Shown piece after piece: positions 25,076 to 34,700 of a DNA stretch of 64,000 bases. Source of the DNA: Paenibacillus silviterrae (GTDB taxonomy: Bacteria > Bacillota > Bacilli > Paenibacillales > NBRC-103111); assembly GCF_030167925.1 (NCBI RefSeq), contig NZ_JASKUT010000002.1:930001-994000 (forward strand). Direction: 5' to 3'. The first letter of the stretch is position 1, and each line of letters begins with the position of its first letter. The translations under genes were made by a program, and so were the position numbers. The notes beneath the pieces are model-generated. The model did not search any database. It saw nothing but the letters and a program-made list of their open reading frames with translations, and was not told where the DNA came from.

Positions 25076-26090
25076 GCTGGCGTTCCTCTCCCTTCCCTTT
25101 GCTACGATATTCATTCGTTTTCACCGGACGGCCCGTTGCCGCTGATTCTATAGCCATAAGACCGATCTGCAGCGCGCTAAGTGCATCCGTTGTCGTTACC
25201 GTCGGCTCAAGTCCGGAACGGAGACATGCAATGAAATGCTCCAATTCAAGATAGTATGGGCTATGAACCGTAGGGCTTTTCGGAACGGCAACCGTCGGTC
25301 CTTCGGTACCGGCCTCTTTCTTCCTGCATACGCGTATCGATAAGGACTCCTCACTGTTAAAGCGAATGACACCTCCGCTCCCGGCCAGCTCGGCGCTCGT
25401 CGTGAACGGCCCGGGATAGCCCCAGTACCCTTCTAAGTGAGCCAGCTCCCCGCCTTCAAATTTCAAAGTAACCAATGCGTATTCCAGACCCTCGCCCTTA
25501 CGATACATAGCATAAACCGAATCAACCTTGCCGAAGATGCTCTGGGCAAAGTCAATATCGTGAATCATCAAATCCAGGATGACTCCACCGCTGATGTCAC
25601 TATGGTTGTACCAGTCTTTGGCTTGTCCCGGATGTCCGCCCATTCGTCTTGCATGAAGTACACCGGGACGGCCTACGGCCCCATGTTCAGCTTTGCGGCG
25701 AATGTCCGCGTAGTTCGGGAAAAACCGCACCACATGCCCTATAAACAATCGGACGCCTTGCTTCCGGCATTCCTCGATCATTTCCTCCGCATCCTCCGGG
25801 ACCATCGCGATCGGCTTCTCACAAATGATATGCTTCCCCTGCCGAGCCGCCCGAAGGACATACTCTTTATGTAAATTCGTAGGCAAACAAATATCTACGA
25901 TATCGGAATTTGCTTCTGCCAGCATTTGATCAAAATCATGATAAGCTTTCGTTTCATAAGCTTTCGAAAGCAAGAGAGCGGCATCCTCTTGAATGTCACA
26001 AAAGCCAACCAAATGGACACCCGGCATTCTGGCTAGCTCGGCCCCGTGTGTACGGCCCATCGTTCCACAGCCGACCACAGCAATCTTCAT
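25062..26090 (-). CDS. Gfo/Idh/MocA-family oxidoreductase (second of pair)
   Basis: A 342-residue oxidoreductase with a clear Rossmann motif VVGCGTMGRTHG, the EKPIAM motif (about 96-101), and the C-terminal substrate domain with HDIDFAQSIFG holding the catalytic-region histidine. Only distant similarity to its downstream partner is visible, so it is not a recent duplicate. Together with that partner, the SGNH hydrolase and the HAD phosphatase it makes a catabolic set for an unknown imported sugar derivative. Confidence 0.88.
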   Translation of the reverse strand: MKIAVVGCGTMGRTHGAELARMPGVHLVGFCDIQEDAALLLSKAYETKAYHDFDQMLAEANSDIVDICLPTNLHKEYVLRAARQGKHIICEKPIAMVPEDAEEMIEECRKQGVRLFIGHVVRFFPNYADIRRKAEHGAVGRPGVLHARRMGGHPGQAKDWYNHSDISGGVILDLMIHDIDFAQSIFGKVDSVYAMYRKGEGLEYALVTLKFEGGELAHLEGYWGYPGPFTTSAELAGSGGVIRFNSEESLSIRVCRKKEAGTEGPTVAVPKSPTVHSPYYLELEHFIACLRSGLEPTVTTTDALSALQIGLMAIESAATGRPVKTNEYRSKGKGEERQHVKH

Positions 26091-26120
26091 GTTGCAGCAC
26101 TCCTCATAAATGTAAATTTA

Positions 26121-26864
26121 TTATCCGAGTAAGTAGCGCTCTATCGCTGTCGCTACTCCGTCTTGCTCATTGGATGTCGTCACGGCATCCGCAGCAAGCT
26201 TGATTACATCTTCGGCATTGCCCATGGCCACACCGAAGCCAGCAGCTCGAATAAGCTTCAAATCATTCTGATGATCGCCTATCGCCATGACCTCATCCAT
26301 CTCGATCCCAAGGTATTCACATACCCTACGTACTCCGTACTCCTTGGTAATCCCTAATTTTGAAATTTCCATATTGATCGATGCTGAAGCCGTGATTTCA
26401 AGGGTACCCAGGGCTCGAACCTGATCGCGGAGCTCGTTCAGAACATCCGGGTCATCATGACGAATGCCGAACTTCATCCAGTCCAAATCAAACATCGCGT
26501 CCGTCCAGTCCTTATCCCCAGTAAGGCATTCGACACTGTAGCCCCAGAAGCCAGCGTTGACTCTTGCTGCTATGGCGTGCAGCTGGCGAACCTCCTCACG
26601 ACTAAGATAATTCCGCTCCCACACCTGTTTGGGGCCTTTCCAGAGCTCCGCCCCATTCAGAAGCACCATCGGAGCATTTAGCCCGAGCTCATCCCAGAGC
26701 AGCCCTGCCGTCTGCAGCCCTCGTCCTGTGGAGAAAATGACCGTCACCCCTGCGTCGACGGCTTCATAGATTCTGCGACGGGTATGTTCTGTGATCCTTT
26801 TGTCATCTGTTAAGGTAGTGCCGTCTAAATCAAGAGCAAGAAGCCGATATTTTGCCATTGCCAT
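26121..26864 (-). CDS. Cof-type HAD-IIB phosphatase
   Basis: A 247-residue HAD hydrolase with motif I LLALDLDGTTL (two Asp), motif II IFSTGRG, a lysine (motif III) in the cap-to-core return and motif IV MAIGDHQNDLKLI. A IIB cap spans about 85-180. It dephosphorylates small phosphosugars. ATG at 26864 is used, AAAGGGG lying ~11 bases upstream; the frame extends to a TTG at 26891 without support. The gene lies between the permease and the oxidoreductases in the same operon. Confidence 0.88.
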   Translation of the reverse strand: MAMAKYRLLALDLDGTTLTDDKRITEHTRRRIYEAVDAGVTVIFSTGRGLQTAGLLWDELGLNAPMVLLNGAELWKGPKQVWERNYLSREEVRQLHAIAARVNAGFWGYSVECLTGDKDWTDAMFDLDWMKFGIRHDDPDVLNELRDQVRALGTLEITASASINMEISKLGITKEYGVRRVCEYLGIEMDEVMAIGDHQNDLKLIRAAGFGVAMGNAEDVIKLAADAVTTSNEQDGVATAIERYLLG

Positions 26865-26907
26865 CGTTTCACTCGTCCCCTTTAAGGCCAAAAACGGATA
26901 CAGGAAT

Positions 26908-27744
26908 CTATCCTTTAACCGCCCCTAATGTCGCGCCCTGCATGATCATTTTTTGGAATAGGATAAATACGATCACGGAAGGAACCATAGCGATACTAAC
27001 ACCGGCAAACAAGGTTACCCAGTCCGTCGTATATTCCATCATCTTGTTGGCTTGATACATTTGCACGGCAATCGTATATTTCTTCGGGTCGCTCAAATAA
27101 ATGAACGGGCCCATAAAGTTGTTGTAATACCCCAGAAACTTGAATATGGCTACAGTGACAATCCCCGGTGTGGACAAGGGTACAATGACCCTCCAGAACA
27201 CTTGAAAAATCGAAGCTCCGTCGATGTGCGCGCTTTCCTCCAAATCCTTCGGCAAGGACTTCATAAATCCCCCAAGAAGCATTAAGTAGAATACACTCTC
27301 CCCTAACGAAGACAGCAGGATCAAGCCGGTTAGGCTATTCGTTAATCCCAGCTCTCTCATGACAACGTATTGGGGAACCAGTGCATTAATACCAGGCAGG
27401 AATAAGGAAAGCATGATCAAGCCCCAGATCAAGCTCCTCCCCCTGAACTCCATTCGGGTAAGAGCATAGGCGTTCAGCGTTGTGAAGAAAAGACTGAGCA
27501 CCAGGCTTCCGCCCACATAATAAAGCGTATTCAGCAGCGATTGCCCGAAGCCGTATTCCGTCCAGGCGGTGACGTAATTTGACCATTGTGCTTTTTTGGG
27601 AAGACTCCATAAATCCTTGAAAAATTCCGGATTCGTTTTGAGAGATTCATAGAAAACCCATACGAGCGGAAACAGGATGGTCATTCCCCAGCAGTATAAT
27701 AGCAGACGCCAGATGACGTCCATGAACGTTCGCTTTTCTTTCAA
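26908..27744 (-). CDS. Carbohydrate ABC transporter permease, MalG-type
   Basis: A 278-residue permease with six predicted helices and EAA loop EESAHIDGASIFQVFWRVIVPL; it ends MIMQGATLGAVKG. TTG at 27744 is well placed 8 bases after GGAGGGG. Partner of the MalF-type gene directly upstream (gap ~24 bases) and of the lipoprotein further upstream. Imports the substrate of this locus. Confidence 0.93.
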   Translation of the reverse strand: MKEKRTFMDVIWRLLLYCWGMTILFPLVWVFYESLKTNPEFFKDLWSLPKKAQWSNYVTAWTEYGFGQSLLNTLYYVGGSLVLSLFFTTLNAYALTRMEFRGRSLIWGLIMLSLFLPGINALVPQYVVMRELGLTNSLTGLILLSSLGESVFYLMLLGGFMKSLPKDLEESAHIDGASIFQVFWRVIVPLSTPGIVTVAIFKFLGYYNNFMGPFIYLSDPKKYTIAVQMYQANKMMEYTTDWVTLFAGVSIAMVPSVIVFILFQKMIMQGATLGAVKG

Positions 27745-27768
27745 GCGTTTCCCCTCCTCTATTCCGAT

Positions 27769-28725
27769 CTAGTACTCTACACCCCGGTTCGGCAAAAATT
27801 TATCCATCAGCAGCTTCGCCGTAACCAAGATGACGAAGAGGATCATACCGACAGCCGATGCGTAACCGTAGTTAATATACTCTTTCCCAAAAGCAAGATT
27901 AAACATATAGAGACCAATGACATCCGTCGATCCGGAAGGACCGCCGTTCGTCATGATCAGAATGAGCTCAAAGGTTTTGAGTGTTCCTACAACTAGGAAG
28001 AGTACGCTTACCCGAACGACCGGCATGATTAGTGGAAGCGTAATGGAAAACAGACGGGTCATATGGCTAGCACCTTCAAGAATGGCCGATTCATATAGTG
28101 ATTTTGGTATGGCCGTCATTGCATTGACGAAAATGATTACATATAAGCCTACGCCCCCCCATACCCATGGCGGAATGAGCGCCCAGATGGCCGTATTTTC
28201 GCTGCCAAGCCAATAAAAGTTCTTCATATCCATACCCATGAGCTTCAAAGCACCATTAAGCAAACCATACGTGCCATCATAAATAAACGCCCAGAGCAAA
28301 GCGACCACCACAATGGACAATACATTAGGAAAAAAGAACAATACCTTCAAAAACTCATTCTCGATATACGATTTGTAAGTAACCAAATAGGCAAGCAGCA
28401 ATGAGATGAGGACAACCAGGACAGGTATGGTAATCATAAAAATGACGTTATGACCCAGCGCACGCCATACATATTCGTCCTGTAACGCTGTTATGAAATT
28501 CTGAATGCCGACAAACTTGGGCTCAGTCAGCCCATCCCAATCGAGCAAGGCGTAGTACACGGATAAGATGTTCGGGAATAGCGTAAAAAGCAGATACCCG
28601 CCAAAGGGAGGGACGATCGCCAGGATAAGAAACAGCCACTTCTGGGTGCTTGCTTTATCCAACCCCAGCTTGCGGGATGGCAAGGTACGTTGATCTTTCA
28701 GTACAGTGGAGACCTGATCGGCCAA
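27769..28725 (-). CDS. Sugar ABC transporter permease, MalF-type
   Basis: About 318 residues, six helices, EAA loop YESAILEGASHMTRLFSITLP and the FELILIMTNGGPSG motif near the end. The longest frame starts at TTG 28734, but TAGGAG touches that codon; TTG at 28725 has it 9 bases upstream and is the better start. A stem-loop separates it from the binding-protein gene. Confidence 0.9.
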   Translation of the reverse strand: MADQVSTVLKDQRTLPSRKLGLDKASTQKWLFLILAIVPPFGGYLLFTLFPNILSVYYALLDWDGLTEPKFVGIQNFITALQDEYVWRALGHNVIFMITIPVLVVLISLLLAYLVTYKSYIENEFLKVLFFFPNVLSIVVVALLWAFIYDGTYGLLNGALKLMGMDMKNFYWLGSENTAIWALIPPWVWGGVGLYVIIFVNAMTAIPKSLYESAILEGASHMTRLFSITLPLIMPVVRVSVLFLVVGTLKTFELILIMTNGGPSGSTDVIGLYMFNLAFGKEYINYGYASAVGMILFVILVTAKLLMDKFLPNRGVEY

Positions 28726-28752
28726 TTGATTCAACTCCTATCATGAGGGAAA

Positions 28753-28774
28753 GCGGAGAGATGAGCCTCTCCGC
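28753..28774 (-). promoter_or_regulatory. Intercistronic stem-loop between binding protein and permease genes
   Basis: GCGGAGAG (28753-28760) pairs perfectly with CTCTCCGC (28767-28774). There is no strong T run after it on the minus strand, so it likely attenuates or protects mRNA and keeps permease levels below that of the binding protein. Confidence 0.55.
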
Positions 28775-28785
28775 CCGTCACCCGA

Positions 28786-30240
28786 TTATTTCTTCTGAGC
28801 TTGCACCGCTTTCTGCAGAAGCTGCTCCGCTTCCTCCAGAATCGGCTTCGGATCCTGTTTGCCGAGAACAACCTTAACCGTCATTTCTTCTACCATTTTG
28901 GTCGCTTTGGCAAGGTTCGGATCGGAGATGCTGATGGTTCTGTGTGCCTTATATGTACGGGCATCGGTTTCTTTAATGTACTTCAGGATCGCTTGAGCCG
29001 AACTCGACAGCTTGACGACTTTGCTTGCATCGTCGATGATATCCTTGCGCATCGGAAGTGCGCCGGACTTCTCCGCAGCAAATTGCTGATTTTCCAAAGT
29101 CATTAACCAAAGGATAAACTCCTTCGACCATTTCTTGTTCAACTCCGGCTTGCCTGCCCACAGATACTGGAAGTTCGTGATGCCGCTTCTTACCCAGATC
29201 TTTTGATTTTTGTTCTCTACGAAAGGAACGGCCATGAAGCCCCATTTGAAATCCTCCGGCGTCGACTTCTTCATTTCGTTCTCTACATGACTTCCAGTCG
29301 CTACCATAGCTGCTTGCCCTTGGATCACCTGCATTTGGGATTGGGTATGGGTTAAAGCCGGCAGACCTTCAGGAAAATACCCTTTCTTGCCGAGCTCATA
29401 GAGTCGATTCCAATGCTCCAGGCTTTCCGGACTTGTATACTGAGGACCGGTATAGGTTTTAAAGTTTTCAATCGCCTTATCTGCGCTGCCCTTCATATCG
29501 GCTAATTCGAAAAGCTTAGCCGGCCCGAACGCCCAATCATAATAATTCGGATGAATGCCAGGGAAGGTAATGGGGCTCACGCCGGTTGCTTTTATTTTCG
29601 CCAGAAGCTCGTTAAACTCGGCCCAGGTTCTTGGGCTCTGATTCCAGCCGTTTTTTTCGAAAAGCGTTTTATTATAGAATAATCCCCCAAAGGAGCTGGC
29701 CGTCGCAAATTCATAGATTTTCCCATTGACACGGGTGAACGACTCAAACATTCCCGGCAGCAACATCTCTTTCATGGACTTGGTTGGTGAATCCGGCAGC
29801 TTGCGGTCAAACAAATCGTCCCACGGCTCCAGCTTACCTGCCTCAGCAAGCGACACAATGCCGGAAGCTCCAGCAGGAGGCGTAGTATTGAAGAAGTCAA
29901 ACATATCGTTATCGTTGCCTGCGGAGATTTTGGTTTGCAGGATATTCTTCATGTCCGCCGAAGCGGTCACATCGAACGATACGTTGGGATATTTCGCTGT
30001 AAAGGACTTAACGGCATTATCGAACCATTCCCGGCCATAACCTCCCATAAAAAATCCGACCTTCAGGGTTACCTTATCATTCTTGGGCAGACCGTTATCG
30101 TAGACTTCTGCCTTCGAGTTCGTGCCCGGCTGGGCAGCCGGCTGTTGTTCTTGCGCCCCCCCGGCGCAGCCTGCAAGTACAGATGAGGACAATGCGAATA
30201 CCAAGCTTAAACTCGTGAGCTTACCATAATTTTTTGACAT
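28786..30240 (-). CDS. ABC transporter sugar-binding lipoprotein
   Basis: A 484-residue extracellular solute-binding protein (family 1). The signal peptide ends in lipobox LAGC (about residue 24), so it is lipid-anchored outside the membrane. The body shows typical elements such as KVGFFMGGYGREWFDNAVKSF near the start and repeated W/Y-rich ligand regions. First gene of the operon; ATG at 30240 follows AAGGGGG. The upstream region carries a candidate ROK operator. Confidence 0.93.
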   Translation of the reverse strand: MSKNYGKLTSLSLVFALSSSVLAGCAGGAQEQQPAAQPGTNSKAEVYDNGLPKNDKVTLKVGFFMGGYGREWFDNAVKSFTAKYPNVSFDVTASADMKNILQTKISAGNDNDMFDFFNTTPPAGASGIVSLAEAGKLEPWDDLFDRKLPDSPTKSMKEMLLPGMFESFTRVNGKIYEFATASSFGGLFYNKTLFEKNGWNQSPRTWAEFNELLAKIKATGVSPITFPGIHPNYYDWAFGPAKLFELADMKGSADKAIENFKTYTGPQYTSPESLEHWNRLYELGKKGYFPEGLPALTHTQSQMQVIQGQAAMVATGSHVENEMKKSTPEDFKWGFMAVPFVENKNQKIWVRSGITNFQYLWAGKPELNKKWSKEFILWLMTLENQQFAAEKSGALPMRKDIIDDASKVVKLSSSAQAILKYIKETDARTYKAHRTISISDPNLAKATKMVEEMTVKVVLGKQDPKPILEEAEQLLQKAVQAQKK

Positions 30241-30264
30241 TGTGAGACCCCCTTCGAATTAGTA

Positions 30265-30301
30265 AAATCAATTGATTTATTAATTATTCTACAGGCAAAT
30301 T
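30265..30301 (-). promoter_or_regulatory. Candidate ROK operator, site A (binding-protein promoter)
   Basis: Contains the perfect palindrome AAATCAATTGATTT (30265-30278). Read on the minus strand the region TTTGCCTGTAG...AATAAATCAATT closely repeats site B in inverted orientation, with a 4-base insertion, so the two divergent promoters look like copies of each other. Confidence 0.55.
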
Positions 30302-30375
30302 GTTATCTCTCTTGCATGGTTTTGTATTCACAATGTAAAGTTTAAAACACCTCGAGTAAATGAATGCGGTTACAA

Positions 30376-30412
30376 TTTGCCTGCAGGATAATAAATCAAT
30401 TATATTTATTAT
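30376..30412 (+). promoter_or_regulatory. Candidate ROK operator, site B (regulator promoter)
   Basis: Inverted repeat ATAATAAAT-N7-ATTTATTAT (30388-30412). TTGCCT (30377-30382) and TATATT (30401-30406) with an 18-base spacer could be the -35 and -10, so the operator covers the promoter and fits autorepression. Confidence 0.55.
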
Positions 30413-30547
30413 ATAATATCCTTATTTTTCTATCTAAGCAATAAGAATGTTTCGACAAAGTATGTCTTTTCATGAAGGCTGCGAGAATGGTAAACTAAGT
30501 GGAATGAGACCCGATTCGTACCGTGTGTTAGAGAGAGAGGCCAACCC

Positions 30548-31720
30548 ATGTCCAATGTAAAGTCCACAAGCCATACCCTGTTAAAATCCATTAATCAGCA
30601 GAAGGTGCTGCATCTGATATTCTCCGAATATCCTATATCCCGTGTTGAGCTTGCCCAGAAAACAGGACTTAGCACGCAAACAGTGACGAATATCGTAAAT
30701 CGGCTGTTACAAGACAAGGTAATCGTTGAAGGCGAGCCCCAGGCACTTGAGAGCGGCAGCGGACGCAAACGAGTCCCTCTGTTAATCAGTAGTTCCCGAT
30801 ACTGTGCAATCGGTTTGGAATTATCCGGATCTTCCGCCAAGGGGGCCCTCTATAATTTTCGAAATGAAAGATTAGCCTCATTCGAGCTTCGGGAGAATGG
30901 CTACTCGTCCGAGGAAGATTTGCTGCGGGTGGTTCGTGGTGTTTTAGGCAAGCTCGTGGATAAAATACCGAATACCTCCGAGCTGAAGGGCATCGGCATT
31001 AGTGTCCATGGGCTTGTCGACTCGAGTCAAGGAGTGCTGTTACGTTCGCCCGGTCTTGGCTGGAAACGGATTCCCCTTGCGGAGCTGCTTGAGGAGGAGT
31101 TTACCGTACCGGTTTATCTAGAGAATGACACCAACCTGCTCGCTCTCAATGAAAACATGGGTGGTTCTCTGGCCCTTTCTAGGAATAACGTAACCTTTAA
31201 ATTTGACCGCGGCATCGGGGGCGCGATTGTTGTCGAGAAGCAACTGGTTACAGGATCCAGCTTCGTGGCAGGCGAAGTGGGGCATATTAAGACATTCTCC
31301 GCTCCCTTCGACTACCCTTGCTATTGTGGGGGGAAAGGCTGCTTGACTACCCTCGCTTCAGCCCATGGGATAGGTAAAAATATCGGGGTTACTCTCGAAA
31401 CATTTGCAGAACGGCTCCGTTCGGAGGAACCGGAGGCCGTGCAGCTGGCAGGTATCCTGATGGCGGCTATTACGAATACGATAGCTAATACGGTTACACT
31501 GTTGAACCCTGATCGTGTATTGATTACAGGCAGTGTACTGAAAGCCTTGGGATCGGTGTTTATTAGTGAGCTGGAGACGCAAGTGCTTGCGAATGTACCC
31601 GAAACATGCCGGAGCTTAGCGTTCATTCACAAAGAAGATTCGCCCGACGGTACTACTCTCGCCGTTGGACTGGTGCTGCAGAATGTGTTCAAAATTCCTA
31701 TTGATCAATTATCTTTATAA
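30548..31720 (+). CDS. ROK-family transcriptional repressor (NagC/XylR type)
   Basis: A 390-residue regulator. An N-terminal winged helix (about 15-70; ISRVELAQKTGLSTQTVTNIV) precedes a ROK sugar-binding domain with GIGGAIVVEKQL, GEVGHIKT and the zinc motif CYCGGKGCL. Members bind sugars and release DNA. It is divergent from the ABC/oxidoreductase operon and separated by 307 bases containing two matching operator candidates. ATG at 30548 follows GAGAGAGG. Confidence 0.93.
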   Translation: MSNVKSTSHTLLKSINQQKVLHLIFSEYPISRVELAQKTGLSTQTVTNIVNRLLQDKVIVEGEPQALESGSGRKRVPLLISSSRYCAIGLELSGSSAKGALYNFRNERLASFELRENGYSSEEDLLRVVRGVLGKLVDKIPNTSELKGIGISVHGLVDSSQGVLLRSPGLGWKRIPLAELLEEEFTVPVYLENDTNLLALNENMGGSLALSRNNVTFKFDRGIGGAIVVEKQLVTGSSFVAGEVGHIKTFSAPFDYPCYCGGKGCLTTLASAHGIGKNIGVTLETFAERLRSEEPEAVQLAGILMAAITNTIANTVTLLNPDRVLITGSVLKALGSVFISELETQVLANVPETCRSLAFIHKEDSPDGTTLAVGLVLQNVFKIPIDQLSL

Positions 31721-31734
31721 TGACCTATACAATG

Positions 31735-31778
31735 CTAAGATCCGCTCCAGCTGCTGGATGCGGATCTTAGTTTTTTTG
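31735..31778 (+). terminator. Terminator of the ROK gene
   Basis: A perfect 11-bp stem CTAAGATCCGC / GCGGATCTTAG (31735-31745 with 31760-31770) followed by seven T. It lies between convergent genes and may also limit read-through from the other side. Confidence 0.9.
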
Positions 31779-31787
31779 GCTATTTAC

Positions 31788-34700
31788 TTACGGATTGTAC
31801 TGACCTTGCCATATTTGCTTTAGTGCCTGTGACTTCAGGATTAACCACTGCATCGCGTCCGGAGTAATATGCTTATCTTGCCCATGGTTGTTCAAGTGCT
31901 TAAGGAAATCCTCCAGCTTCTTCCCAGCTTGGTCCCGTTGACCCTTCTGCTCATGGTGTTCCGCTTGGAGAAGCATTTGCTCCAGTTGCTTGGACAGCGG
32001 GTGCTGCAGCTTACCGTCAGAAACGAAGCGCTGAACCCCCTCCTGAAGCGCGGCGAGGTTAATCAGTGTTGTGAAGGTCACAGGCGCGCTGGGGCTTGAG
32101 GAAATACCGGAAGGATGCACAGCGGTAATATGGAACGTGTACGTTGTATCCGGTTGGAGACCGGTAACGCTATACACACTGTCAGTAACCGAAGCAGTTG
32201 TCCCGTGAGTTCCATACACAAGATACGTAACACTCGAACCGTCAGATGCCTGAATCGGATTCCAAAGCAACTCCGCGGATGTGGCAGTGACCTTCCGGAC
32301 ATTCAGCAGCTCCGGTGCCGGAACCGTGAGGCGGGTACGGAACGACCAGATATCCGAATACGTTGTCCCCCCGAAGCCATCCTTCGCTAGAGCGAACCAC
32401 TCATACATTTGGCTTCCCTTTAATCCATTCCAAACCACTTCCGCATACATACCGCTGTTCGCTTGGACCATACCGATCTGTTCGTTCGAATACACCTTCA
32501 CTTCGAACAAATCTGTGGCAACTCTTTTCAATTGCGGGGCAAGCTCAAGCGAGAGCGTAAATTCATCCTTGCTAGGCTCGTAGTAATTGTAATCTTCCAG
32601 CATCGGAGAGTAGGTATTCACGTACACGGTGTCCGATTCCGTATCAAAATGGAGCAGCTTCAAATATCCGTCTCCGCCATTGGGAATGCCCTGATAATCG
32701 TTCAGCATCTGATATACTTTACGGTCGGGTTTCCCATCCTTATTATCGTCGATCTGATCCGTGCGCAGTGCGCTGCCGGTGAAATGGCCGCTCAAGACCA
32801 TCACGACGTTCGGGTTCGGCACGACTACCCCTTGATAAATCTTGTTCCCTGTGGCCGAACGGGCGGCATTATTCTGTAAATACTCGTGCACAACAACAAC
32901 TGCTTTGCGATCCGGATGCTGCTTCAGCACGCCGTTCATCCAGGCCATGTCCTCGTCGTTCACTCCCCAGCCCATATACACGAAAATGAAATCGTTGCCG
33001 CTGGCTGAGATGAGGTCGTAATGACCTCGGTTGTCTTTGTACGATTCGCCGTAAAAGGGCTTATTCTCAAAACGGCTCGCTCCGAACCATTTGGAAAAAG
33101 CGGAATAGTTTGGCTCTGAGGTAGCACCGCCGTCGAATACGTCATGGTTACCCGCTACCACACCGTAAGGAATGTCGGCTTGCTCCAGCACCTTCATGAA
33201 ACGGTCGGCACGTTCCCATTGCCCCTCAATACCGGCGGAATTAACAATGTCACCGATATGCGCGACATACTGTATATTCATGGATTCTTTGGCGTCACGA
33301 AGGAAATTCACCTGCGATTCAAAATACTCCGGAAGTATTTCGGCATAAATTTGCGTATCCGGCAGCCATCCGATCGTAAAGTCGTACTGGTCGCGGCGAG
33401 GAATCTCATCCTGCACCAAAGCTTGAACCATACCGTCTCGAGCATAATCCCCCGCATCGAAGCTTGCAGATAAAGTAAAATCCTCCTCAGACGATGCGAC
33501 GACCGAGCTTAGGGAGTCCCATCTGCCGGCTGCAAAGTTCCAAGCATACAACCCGACCTTGCGGCCTTTTAGAGAATGCCCTTCCCAACGCAGCTCGATG
33601 AGATCGCCGGCACCCGTGCCGTTACCAACCTCCACGGCAAAGCGTTGGTACGGAAATTGTTCCGTTGCATCCGAGGTGAAATATTGATTATCCGAAGCCC
33701 CTATGGCCGATTTATCCTGGCCTGTAAGCTGATTTTCCCCCGGAAGGGACAACGATAACGGTGGTTCTACATCCGCTGCATGGGAATAGACGGTTACTCT
33801 GGAATCCGCCGCATTCAGTCGCTTTCCCTGATAAAATCCTACCTGAAGAGGATCACCAGTGGGATCGGAAACCGATACCTGCAGAACGGCTTCCGTGGCG
33901 ACATCCTCCGCTTGGTCAACAGGCTTCACAAGTACGGGCTGCAATGGATGTTCTTCAGAAGTTGTGAATCGAATCGTTTGCTCACTGCTTTTGCCAGCGA
34001 GGTCCGCCGCCTTTAAGGTGAGTACATGTTCTCCGGGCGACAAGCCCGCGGAGGATGTCGCATAGGGAAGCTGGATGGCTATTCCGTCCAATGTCGCTTC
34101 AAAGGAAGCAACGGCCGTAGCGGCATCGGTTGCATGTGCTTGGATAACGAATGCACCTTTATAAGCACTTCCGTTAACCATGTTCGTAGTAAAGACCGGT
34201 CCTTGATTATCCACAATGACATTCGCCGCAACACGACCTCCGTCCGGCATTACGGCCTCAACGGTGTGACGGCCATCAGGGACGGCTAACGTGTTCCAAC
34301 GATACGCTGTTCCTTTCCAATAAGCAGCGGGTATTGCGAAATTAAAGTAGACGATAGGCAGGAAACGACCGTTATCCCCCATATCCAGCACAGTTGCAGG
34401 GTTAGCGTATTTAGGATCCCGTAATACGGTACCGTCTGCGAGTACCAGACGTACATTACGGATATTGAAGTCATCCAAGCCGGGCTCAGGCTGATTCTCA
34501 TAATAGGGACGTGTGACCGATCCGGCCCGGATCGCGATGGCATTGGATTGTCCATAACGGAACAGCTCAGGGCGGACAGGGACGACAATGGTTTTATAAT
34601 CGGAGGTTGCGAACGGGATGAGATGCAAGGTTTCACTGCCCATTGTGATCACGTTCTGCCCTTTGTCGATATCATCCGCTTCAAATACAAAATAAGCGGT

